Source of the DNA: Mesotaenium endlicherianum | Taxonomy: Eukaryota; Streptophyta; Zygnematophyceae; Zygnematales; Mesotaeniaceae | Direction of reading: 5' to 3' | Length of the DNA: 23,869 nt | NCBI GenBank assembly: GCA_009602735.1 | Contig: WELA01005328.1 | Coordinates: 499,890 to 523,758, forward strand | Part shown: one piece after another, positions 1 through 8,911 of the stretch | How the letters are laid out: each line of letters starts with the position of its first letter | How positions within the stretch are numbered: position 1 is the first letter of the stretch | Notes under the pieces: generated by a model | What the model saw: the letters and a program-made list of their open reading frames with translations, nothing else | Database searches by the model: none | Told to the model about the DNA's origin: nothing | Program-made: the position numbers and the translations under genes

Positions 1-27
1 CCCCCCCCCGCGGGTATGTGCAAACAG

Positions 28-658
28 TGCCGTGCTCCAGAACCACAAGATCCTGATCATGGACGAGGCCACTGCCAACGTGGACTTGGAGACGGACGCC
101 CTCATTCAGAAGGCTCTGCGTGAAACTTTCACGTCCGCCACCGTGCTCATGATTGCCCACCGCATGGACACCATCATTGATGCTGACAAGGTGAGCACTT
201 TTCCTGTCTTGTGATAAATAGCATGTTGTGTTTGCTGGAGTCCCTTTGTGGTACTCAACTTCTTGGTGTTCTGTTGTCCTCTCTTGTCGTGCCTTCTGTT
301 CAAGTGGACAGCACAAAGCTGTTGCTTTTGCTGTCAAGGAACGTCAGTAACCAGTGGTCATCACCCTGAACATGTGCATTTCTTTCATATCAATTTTTCA
401 GCTCTGGGCCTGTACCCTAGGTGCCTACAGCAATACTTAAGTTCCACACAATCTCTGTCACTGCTCACTGTTCTGATGCTCTCTGGTGGTGTTCTATGCT
501 GTCCGGTTCTGCAGATCATGGTGCTGGACCACGGCCATCTGGCCGAGTTCGGAAGCCCCGCCAAGCTGCTGGAGAAGGCCAACGGCATTTTCACAAGCAT
601 GATTGATGCAACCGGCGCTGCCTCGTCAGCCAAGCTGCGCACCAGGGTGAAGAAGTGA
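28..658 (+). CDS. ABCC: ABC transporter, ABCC/MRP type, C-terminal end of second nucleotide-binding domain (5' partial)
   Basis: Two exons are visible: 28-190 and 515-658 (stop TGA 656-658), joined in phase 0 across AAG|GTGAGC and TCTGCAG|ATC. The exon start at 28 follows a CAG, so the leading T would complete an Arg codon, giving the usual 'RAVL' before Walker B; this acceptor is weakly supported because only 27 bases precede it. The protein shows Walker B (ILIMDEAT) with its catalytic Glu, a D-loop (ANVD), and the H-loop (IAHRMDTI). The second exon carries the MRP-like end [20 protein letters not shown], then FTSMIDATG and a short basic tail ending RTRVKK. ABCC proteins are full-length transporters that pump glutathione conjugates, glucuronides, folates and similar anions, mostly across vacuolar or plasma membranes. 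About 101 residues are seen, versus roughly 1,500 for the family. The rest lies left of the window. Subfamily is well supported; substrate cannot be told. Confidence 0.88.
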
Positions 659-1973
659 GGGTAGAGCGAGAAGCGGGAAGTGTGCTCAAAGGGGTTTGAG
701 AGGTACTTCAGATTAAAAGACATGGGTACCTGGCAGTGTCGTTATTATTCAAGCATTCAGTTGTGACCTCGTCTATCCCAGTATAATATTTATCCATGCT
801 ATTGTCGACATGTGACAAACATGCCTGATGCAGGACTTCACAACCTGGATCATATGTAGAACTTCTCGTTGTGTCTAGTTTTTGTGCGAGATATGGACCG
901 CTGGGATTTATTTTTGTAAGCAGGAAGCTGAGCTGAAACCCAGTTCTATGTCTTGCATGTCCTGGTGTGAAGTGAGAAGGTGGACGCACTGGTCATGTCC
1001 TATTGCTGTTGAATGTGTGCTTTGTTTGAGAAGTTGCCAATATTTGCCTTTAATGTAAAGGGCATAGGGTGGCATATATGAGGAATAGGTCTGCAATTCT
1101 GCATGAATTGTTGTTGCAATGAAGCGATTCTACACTCTCTGATTAGTGCATCTACGTGAGATTTATGGCCTTCTTCTTCATTATTGATTGCAAGGTACGA
1201 TGTGATCATGAGCAGCCTACTTTCTTCTCGAAATCTGCCATAGTAAATTTACTCGCATCAAACATGCTGTATTATGGTTACAAGAAAGAGCAAGAGGTTT
1301 GTACTTCAGCAAGCTGATGCATGATTGATTTCATTTAAAATTCATCCATCTTGATGAACTATGATTCTTGGCTTAACGCTTACATTTGCTGACAGCCTTA
1401 CGAGTAAATTTGTGGGCCCACATCCAAGAGAAAAGTTGTGCAAAAGAATGAACCCGATGCAATTCTAGCTCTGCTAGCTCATTTCGCCGTTCAAGTTAAG
1501 TCGCATATTGAAGCTTTTTCAAAATGCAAGTTTGCTTGGGCTATTGACTAACAAAACAGCAAGGGTACCATGCTACATTGACTTATTATGAATTTCCTTT
1601 CGCTAGAAGTAAGTAATCATCAATGTATGAAGTAAAGTAAAATATTTCCCAGAATGTCAATTAAGTCGCAACAATCCAATAAATTTAAAGAATAATAAAT
1701 CCGATTGAAACGAACACATCTGGCTTCTTGTGACATTTGTCCCTTTCCCAAAGCTATATACGCGAGCACTACTTCATGCTCCAGAACTTTTTACATCGTC
1801 ACATGTATGTCACTACACAACCATCAGATGTACGTTGCAGCTGAAAAGAAATGTCCTATGCAGTTTCAGAATATGGAATTCTCAAACTCCTGGACTAAGT
1901 GCCTACATACAGCGGCAAAGCTGCCTTGTGGCAAGAAAGAAGGGCGCAATGTGGCCCACTACATCAGCCCCGG
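659..1973. other. Intergenic region between convergent genes; no gene seen
   Basis: This stretch separates the stop of the ABCC gene (+) from the stop of the secreted-protein gene (-), so both 3' UTRs should lie here. An ATTAAA-type polyadenylation signal occurs at about 712-717, about 55 bases after the ABCC stop. The rest is AT-rich. Open frames here are short, with no recognisable motifs or splice-consistent continuation. No RNA gene or mobile element was recognised. Confidence 0.6.
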
Positions 1974-3578
1974 TCAGTGCCAAGATGTCACAGCAGTCCA
2001 GATGTTACTATAAACATAGTCCCCGTCGTGCAGAACGATGTCGTCATATTGGACGGGTGTGACGTGCTTGCGGTAGATGAAGTCTCCGAGGGTGTCCTCG
2101 CTGACTGGCTCTTCTGCCACCTGTCCGCCTGACTCTGCTGCCTGGAGCCAGCCGGCAGTCTTGACCAGAGAGCAAGCGTCGCAGGAGGCTTCTCCCAGCT
2201 GCCCCAGCCTCATGAGGTACGCCATGAAGCCCACGCCCGGGACGACGCTGACCTTCTCGTCGTCTGCATCAGGTCATACAGCACGGGGGCACATTCAAGC
2301 ACACGTCAGGGATGATGTAGAAGGGGCGCTAGCATGAAGCACAAACTCTCTCTATCTGCCTCAGACATCAAGTTTGTAGAAAACGTCTATTGACTACACG
2401 GTCTTATGAGTCCTCATCCTTCATCAACGGTCCCCTCCCAGAAAGCAGAGAAACACACAACACCCATTCGCGTGAGAGGGAGAGAGCAGAGCGCCGGGCG
2501 AGAAGTGCTCACATTTTGAGAGGTCCAGGGGCTGGATGAACTTCTCCATGGACTTGAGCTTGGAGGCCCCGCCCTCCAGGAACACGATGTAGGAGGCGCC
2601 GTCGCTGGCGGACACGTACAGCACCCCGGAGCCGTCGCGCGGCGCGCCCAAGGCGTCGAAGAAGGCGCCCTTGGTGGCGTCGGGGCTGGCGTCCGAGAGC
2701 AGGTGCTGCAAGGGCTTGCCGAAGGCCCCCGCTGCGGAGAGCGGGGTCACGGTGACCTGGCTGGACAGGCTCTTCCCCAGGAAGGCCACGAAAGGCCCCG
2801 CGCACGCCAGGGCGCGCACGGCGCCCGTGTACGAGCTGCCCACGAAGCTGAAGCGCGGCCTTCCCGTGTCCGACGAAGTAGCGGCGTCGGCGCCCCAGGA
2901 GACGGCGTACGACCACTGGTAGTTGGCCGACTGCACCACCACGAGACCGCCGCCGCACGCGTCGCTCGCCAGCATCACGCGCTCCACGGCGCCGCCGGAG
3001 GGGGCCGCGGGCGCAGGCAGGGGGACGACGCTCCCGTCGTAGCCGACGAATACCGCCCCGACGGAGAGGCCCGCGCCCGAGCCGGGCTCGCCCGTGACCA
3101 GGTAGCCTCCCGCCACAGCCCTGACGGACGTGGGGTTGCTGATGTAGAAGAAGGCCACCTCGCTGAAGGCGTGGGGGCTGCCGTCGGAGTCCATGGTGAC
3201 CTTCAGGAGCTGCGTGGTCTTGAACTCGTCCAGGGAGCCGATCAGGAGCGCCTGCAGGCCGTTTGCAGCCACTGCGCCCGAGAGGGGCTTGTAATTCCCC
3301 AGGGAGAGGGCCGCTGACTTGTACGGCCCGGGGGGGAAGCTCTTGTAGGGACCTGGCGGCCAGTACGGATCAGGGGGATAGAAGCTCTTGTAGGGCCCGG
3401 GGGGGAAGAGGAGGACCTGCTTGCCCACCGGGTCGAGGTACAGCAGGGGGTCTGCCAAGGAGGCGGCGTGGATAGCCACCATCTGAGTCGCTGAGATTGC
3501 AAGCGTGAGGGCCACCGCGGCCAGGCTGGCGCCCTTGCGACCAACCGCCGCAGCTGCAGCACTGCTACCCGCCACCAT
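1974..3578 (-). CDS. Secreted proline-rich PPGPYKSF-repeat protein, family unknown (two exons)
   Basis: Exon 1 runs from ATG at 3578 down to 2513, and exon 2 from 2263 to the stop at 1974-1976. The junction AAA-T|GTGAGC ... ATGCAG|AC-GAC makes a Tyr codon and keeps one frame, giving 451 residues. The start is the first in-frame ATG; it is followed by an Ala-rich hydrophobic segment (about residues 17-39) that looks like a signal peptide. Residues 58-88 hold three PPGPYKS copies and one PPDPYW, a composition like cell-wall proline-rich or extensin proteins. The remaining approximately 350 residues are not repetitive at that level. They contain several short Gly/Val-rich strand-like segments (VRAVAGGYLV, GAVFVGYDGSVV, VLYVSASDG) that could be beta-propeller-like, which is inference only. 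A CDAC pair sits at residues 383-386. Likely role: apoplast or cell-wall protein. A TATA box lies upstream at 3747-3754. I do not recognise the family. A further 3' intron cannot be excluded. Confidence 0.72.
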
Positions 3579-3746
3579 TGTTACTCTGCCTCGTCTTAAG
3601 GTGATCTCTGTCTTATGCAATATGAAGGCCTTGTGCAGTGAGTTATGGATATGTTCAAGGGTGCTTTTGCTGCTGAAGCTTACTTCAGTTGCAACTCATT
3701 TGGGTCCAAGTGAGAAGTAGTGACTTGAAGTCGTAACTATAGGTGC

Positions 3747-3754
3747 TATTTATA
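3747..3754 (-). promoter_or_regulatory. TATA box for the PPGPYKSF-repeat secreted protein gene
   Basis: Reading the minus strand gives TATAAATA, the eukaryotic TATA consensus, about 170 bases before the ATG at 3578. A start site some 30 bases downstream would give a 5' UTR of roughly 140 bases. Position and match are seen directly; function is inferred. Confidence 0.45.
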
Positions 3755-4659
3755 AGTTTTGCTCGAGTTGTACACCTTGGACCTGTTTTGTGGAAGTCAA
3801 TAAGAAGATCGACTGTCAGATCGGATTCGTTGACCTTGTCACGTCGAGAATTACACAATCCAGATCCATCGGTATTCGGCGAGTCAGGGACTCAGGCGAC
3901 GGCATTCCCGCATTCGGGCATTGGGTCGTTAGACCGGTAGGAAAAAGCTAGCTACGGGCAGTAGGAAAGCGTTATACTAGAGGTACGGGCCCTCGGAAAT
4001 TCTACTTTTGGGGATCATGTATATATATCTGCAGAACCTCAATTGGCGATTACCGATTCGACACAATTGGTAGATGTCAACGACAGAATTCTCTGACAAT
4101 TCTTTGGCCGTTTCATACATCCTCTAAATGTCTCTGTACACCTGACCGTCTAGATGTCGTCTTGTCGCACTTTGCCGGTACTTCAGGTGAGCTGAAACTG
4201 GTCGAAGCTGTGTCGAAATGGACACCAGGACAATGTCAACTTTCGTCACGCTTTAGGTCCTTTCACGTTGGAGTCTGGACTCTGGAGTCTGGAGTCTGGA
4301 CCAGCCTGGACTGTCATGGACATCGGCAAGTGCCTGGACAGCCGCTAGAGTTACAACCCGACGGGATGTCGCGACTGCAACGTTGCACAGGTGCTTAAAG
4401 GAGTTGGGCGCCAACATGCACCCTGGGTTACAAGTGGCGTTTGCTGGGAGAGACTAGCATTTAAAAGGGACTCGGCCTGGAGTCGGCTATGTGCATTGCA
4501 GGTGCATTGTGAAGTTTGAACATGTGACAACTTAACAAGAAGCACAAGAAAGTCCAGATTCGAAACCTGCTGCAAGTCAGCTGTACGGCGTACGGAGATG
4601 TCTTCTGTGTTTACTGCAGCTCGTCGTGACTCACTCTGAAGCATTGGGTGATAGCTCCC

Positions 4660-4870
4660 CTCGAAAATTTGGGTGAAATAGCGCCCAGAATTCAAAGATT
4701 AAAAATAGCGACCTGAAATCAAAATTAAAAACTCCTAGTTGTCACAGTGAATGAGTGCCCTTAAATCAGTAAATATGTCTTAATTGCGATCTGAAATCAA
4801 ACTTGGGAAAATTAGTGAAAGGATTTGAAATTTTAGGGGCCTGAATTAAAAAATCTGAAAATTTAGCGCC
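4660..4870. repeat. Degenerate AT-rich tandem repeat around a CTGAAATCAAA core
   Basis: The core CTGAAATCAAA appears twice exactly, with related forms CAGAATTCAAA, TTTGAAATTT and CTGAAAATTT. They are interspersed with AATAGCGCC/AATAGCGACC/TTAGCGCC, at loose spacing of roughly 25-70 bases. This looks like an old, mutated tandem array. Confidence 0.4.
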
Positions 4871-5168
4871 AGTTACCACCCCATGCTCTGAAGCACTCTG
4901 AATTGCTCTGAACGAAGACTGACGCTAAGCTTTTCAATCATCGCGTCAACACAAGCTTATGGATGTGCTGGAGCTTGAGTGTGAGGAGCTCACATCATGC
5001 TGCCAAGTTTTGCGTGACGCCAAGAATAGGAATGGTGTCACCCTTAACATCGATGATAGGTCCAGGTACACTTAGAAAATTTGTGAATGCTCATTCGAAA
5101 GTCTCCCTGCCCTGGATTTAGTTATGATATAAGACGATAAGTTTTTTTCCTCTTCTTTATTCTGAAAT

Positions 5169-6327
5169 ATGGAAGAGGGACTTCGGATTCCGCTTACAAG
5201 GAAGCCAAGCTCCTCAGAAATAAAGACAGGTGAAGGATCAGGGGGACCAGTAGATAAGGGGCATGTGGCATATCTTATCATGTTTATGATGGGAACTGGA
5301 TTTCTTTTCCCATGGAACGCTATTATGACAGCCGTGGACTACTTCTCGCAGCTCTACCCCCATGGCCACATCGACCGGACAATATCAGTGGCTGACACTG
5401 TGGCAAACCTTTGCTGCATTTCGTACCTTGTGACGTGAGCTCACGTGGCGCCATCTTGAAATGTGTCCTGTATAGGACTTGAATAAGCTTACACGAGATC
5501 AGCTCTAATTCGTGAATAATGAGAGCTCTCTTTCGCACTCTGTGAAGGCCCGCGAGGTACAGATCGTATTGAACTAAGATCTTGATAACACCTTTGCTCA
5601 AATCAGATGCTCATCGTGCAGTTGCCTTTAGGGGCTGTACTTTGACCTGCTAATAGCACTGCAGTGCAGGTAATGATCTCATAGTAGGCTTATGAATCAG
5701 GAGCACATGCCTGATGAAATCCAGCTCCCCTCTCTCGTTCCTGAACTCTTGAGAGAGAAGCCCGCACGCATGGTGCGCAGATGTCCTCTCGAGGGGGGAA
5801 CCATATGACCTGCATGCAACATTCGTAAGTACGTGCTGGGTACCCGTCTGTCTGTTACTCGTGAATCTTAACATGGAGCTCTGTAACGGCTCCTCTAATG
5901 CGGGGGCCCTGCAGATTTGCACTGGGGATGCACACGCATTCCCGGTGCTAGGTCGTGGTGAAAGCCTCACAGAAGTCAAGTCCTCAAGCCTTGGAGCTTT
6001 TTCCCCAAGGCCCGGGGGAGGGGGAGGGGCGGAGAGGATAAAAGTGCATAGCTGCATGGCCCTCATCCCCTTCCTCCTCTCCTCCTCCTCCTCCTCCTCC
6101 ACCTCATCATCATCATCATACTCATTCTCGTCCTCCTCCCCCTCTGCCCCTCCTGCTCCTCCTCCTCCTCCTTCTTGTCTTCCTCCTCTTGAGCGAGCAT
6201 GCGCCCATGGCTTCTCTCTCTACGTGCCCTCAGAACCGCCGGGCTCGGAACTCGCCTTCTTCTTGGCATGCATTCCGTTGTCCTTCTGCATCCGTGGCTG
6301 CCAAACGAGCTGATACAGCGAAAATCG

Positions 6328-6370
<43 letters not shown>

Positions 6371-8911
6371 GCGCGCATGTGCAGTGAATTATTGCCACCT
6401 GTGCATGCATTGGTACCATACTCGCGTTCATGTCCTAATTTATCGCGGTGGGCGGGCGGGCGGGCTTGGGCAGATACGGGCGGCGGACGAGCTCGGAGAA
6501 GCGCATCACGTTCGGGTTTGTGGCCTTCCTCTGCCTCATCCTGCTCTTCCCCGCCATGGACTGGCTCTACCTCAGGGGCGCGCGCCGCGGCACCTGGCTC
6601 TCCTTCAGTGTGACAGTTGGCGCCGTCGCGCTGGAGGGCTGCATCAAGGCGGTGGTGCAGGGCACGCTCTTCGGGGTGGCTGGCCAGCTGCCAGGTGTCT
6701 ACACGCAGGCGCTCCTGGGGGGCACCGCCGCGTCAGGTGGACAACGCAGCCCTCTTCATCATTTAGTCATGTTCTGTTCGTTTGTTCTCTCGTTGTAGTT
6801 GCCCTCCTGTGCATTTCTTCCTCTTTCTTCTGTGTTTCTCTTAAATCCTCTCTTGTGCATGTAATAGGTACACTTCATCTTCTCACTCAACTCATTGTGA
6901 AGAAAAAGAAAAACAGTGCGCCAGTGTGCTCTGGCTAGCGAGTCAGGAACCAGAGGGCACCCTCAGGCACGACGCGACCATGCACGATAAATATCAAACG
7001 TGCGTGTATATTCAAAAGCCGGGGGAATAAGCAGCTTGTGTTTATCACAGCCTCTCGACTCGACACACATCCATCCACCTCCGGCCCTCTCGTATTGATT
7101 CCCAAAAGAAACAAGGCACCCATCCTCGTGTCACGCGCAAGCGCGGGGTAGGCGTAAATTTCTCGGTCTTAGGCACAGGAGTTTCCCAGAGCCTTTCCTT
7201 CAGCAGCCCCCCTGCGCCCCTGGCAGGCCCCACGCGTGCGCGCCCGCTGCGCACTCTCGGCCCCCATCCTTATTCGAGCCTTAGCTGCGCGTCTGCATGC
7301 CTTATGCGGGGCGGGCTCTGCTCGGAGGTGTCACCAGCAACTCAGGGTCGACTCCACGGGCAGCGACTCGTGTTTGAAGGCGTTCATGAGTGCGATGTTT
7401 TCGATGCACAAAGTGAGGGGAACTTCCGGACGTCGTTCGGACCCCCCTCGCCCGTGCCTTCGCCTCTCCCTCGCGTGGTGGGCACGGTTTGCATGTCAAC
7501 GTGTTTGTCTCGGAGCGGGGACAGACCCTCGGCCCAGCAACGCCCCGACTGCCGTCGTGTCTTCCTCGTGCAGAACTATAAACCCTAATGTATGCTTGCC
7601 CGATCACACCCTACTCAGAAAGTGGGAAAACATATTGAGAACAGAGTTGAAGATCATACGTGCAACATGTTGGAACCAGAAGCCTTTTGCACCCCCCCAG
7701 ACAGAGGAGCGGACTGGGGAAGGACCGAGTCCCATGTTGTGTGCTCTTCCCCTTCACTGGTCCCAGTTTGTTGCTCAGTGTCAGAGCCAGCATCCAATGC
7801 ACAGCATCCAATCGTGCGATGGTGGCGTGCAACCCTGACATGCTTGCGCATGGATGTCCCGGTACACACGCAACTGTCCAGAGTGTGCTCCCACTGCCCG
7901 TATGCGCACAGGCCCACACACGGACACTCACGCACGCAGAGACACGCACACTCAATTGAGACTCGACGCCTCCCTGCACGCGTAGGTGCAAGGGTGTGCA
8001 TGCCGCTTTTACGGATTGCCGGCTACTGACAGTGTGCGTGAAGCGTCGCGTCTTCGTGGCGGGCGGCAAGCGGGCGGCACACAGGCCTGGCGGTGTGCGT
8101 GCTGCGCATCCTCACCAAGGCGGCGCTGCCGCCCACGCTGGCGGGCCTCCGGGCCAGCGCCAACCTCTACTTCCTGTTTGCCGCCCTCTTTGTGGCGGCG
8201 TGCATCGCCGCCTTCGAGCACTTCAAGCGCCTCCCCGTCATCCACCACTACAGGAAGCTCCGCCAGCTGGCATCGCCGCCACCTCCCCTCCACCTACCGC
8301 CGGCCGCCGGGCCCGCTGGCGAGGTGCCGGAGCTGCCAGCCGGCACCGCCGCCGCCGACAATGGCGACGCGCCAAGTGGCAGCGGCGGGGGGCCCCGCGA
8401 CGGGCTCTCAGAGATAGCGTACCTCCTGGACGTGGTGCGCCACGTGTGGGGCTACGGGCTGGCGCTCGTCCTCATCCATATCGTGTCGCTGTCCATCATG
8501 CCGGGGTTCCTGAGCGAGGACGTGACGTCGGCGGTGCTCGGGGACTGGTACCCGATCCTGCTCTTCTTTGCGTACGGCCTCGCCGACCTCGTGGCCAAGG
8601 TGCTGCCTGCTGGCAGCTACCCGCGGTCGACACGCGTCGTGCTGAGCATCCCCGTGGCGCGCCTCCTGTTCTACCCGCTCTTTGCGCTCGCCAGAGTGGG
8701 CCCCCCCGCGTTCCGCAACGAGGCTTACGTCGTCGCCGTCACGTTAGGGTTAGGGTTCTCCGACGGGTTCTGCACCGCGCCCGTCATGATGGCGGCTCCC
8801 TCCAAGGTGCCCGCGGAGCAGAGGGAGGCGGCCGGGATCCTCATGGTGGGCTGCGTCGTCATCGGCCTGGTGCTCGGGTCCTGTGCGTCTTTCCTTTGGC
8901 TACTCATTTAA
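5169..8911 (+). CDS. ENT: Equilibrative nucleoside transporter (ENT/SLC29 family), three exons
   Basis: Exons are 5169-5434, 6474-6736 and 8085-8911 (stop TAA 8909-8911). Joins are AC|GTGAGC...GGGCAG|A (Thr89) and CAG|GTGGAC...CACACAG|GC (Gly177); the total is 1,356 bases, 451 residues, normal for plant ENTs. The first helix carries the family hallmark GTGFLFPWNAIMTA (residues 42-55). About 11 hydrophobic segments follow the family pattern: TM1 33-58, TM2 about 72-89, TM3 about 100-122, TM4-6 up to about 226, then a long Pro/Ala/Gly-rich hydrophilic loop (about 227-310), then TM7-11. The protein ends in GLVLGSCASFLWLLI, like other ENTs. ENTs move nucleosides and nucleobases across plasma, vacuolar or plastid membranes, often with protons in plants. 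The first exon is clearly poorer in GC than the other two. Residues 397-400 (LGLG) are encoded by a telomere-like TTAGGG repeat. Confidence 0.93.
6071..6189 (+). repeat. (TCC)n/(TCA)n imperfect trinucleotide repeat
   Basis: Pyrimidine-rich repeat of TCC units with an internal CATCAT run, located in ENT intron 1. Poly-Ser/Pro frames across it are artefacts of the repeat. Confidence 0.85.
6330..6383 (+). repeat. (CA)n(CG)4 microsatellite, perfectly alternating purine/pyrimidine
   Basis: About 19 CA units pass directly into CG units and then CATGTGCA. All 54 bases alternate pyrimidine and purine, the pattern that favours Z-DNA. It lies about 90 bases before the ENT exon 2 acceptor. Confidence 0.9.
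6737..8084 (+). other. ENT intron 2
   Basis: This 1,348-base intron starts GTGGAC and ends CACACAG. Its 3' part contains CACACG/CACGCA-rich sequence (about 7865-7960) and a GGGCGGCAAGCGGGCGG stretch just before the acceptor. No ENT-like or other coding segment was recognised. Confidence 0.65.
8744..8757 (+). repeat. Telomere-like TTAGGGTTAGGGTT tract inside ENT coding sequence
   Basis: Two and a third TTAGGG units lie in frame in exon 3, read as Leu-Gly-Leu-Gly-Phe in the tenth predicted membrane helix. The two TTA codons here are the only TTA codons in exon 3; other leucines are CTG or CTC, with single CTT and CTA codons at the very end. Confidence 0.9.

Larger units (their letters stand above)
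3579..5168. other. Divergent intergenic region between secreted-protein gene (-) and ENT gene (+)
   Basis: The two neighbouring genes are transcribed away from each other, so this approximately 1.6 kb region should hold both promoters. It contains short GAGTC/GACTC dyads at 3881-3893 and 4271-4296, and a set of degenerate CTGAAATCAAA repeats at about 4660-4870. No coding exon could be supported here. Confidence 0.5.
5435..6473 (+). other. ENT intron 1, rich in simple repeats
   Basis: The intron runs from GTGAGC to TTGGGCAG. It holds a (TCC)n/(TCA)n block, a (CA)n(CG)4 tract, and a GGGC repeat directly before the 3' splice site. No exon with family similarity is seen inside it. Confidence 0.7.

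Noticed and set aside
2703-3317. 204-residue plus-strand frame opposite the PPGPYKSF gene
   Set aside because: It is an Arg/Ala/Gly-rich antisense frame of a GC-rich exon, with no start context, splicing partner or motif. The minus-strand frame has a signal peptide, repeats and a phase-matched second exon.
5861-6431. Ser/Pro-rich and Arg/Glu-rich frames at the TCC repeat
   Set aside because: They are translations of a microsatellite within an ENT intron and cannot be linked to any exon.
7236-8069. Overlapping frames within ENT intron 2 as a nested gene
   Set aside because: Frames on both strands are short, Cys/His/Thr-rich from CACACG-type sequence, and show no family motif.
8744-8757. A chromosome end or interstitial telomere block
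   Set aside because: Only about two TTAGGG units are present, inside an intact open reading frame, so this is not a telomere. It is kept only as a sequence curiosity.
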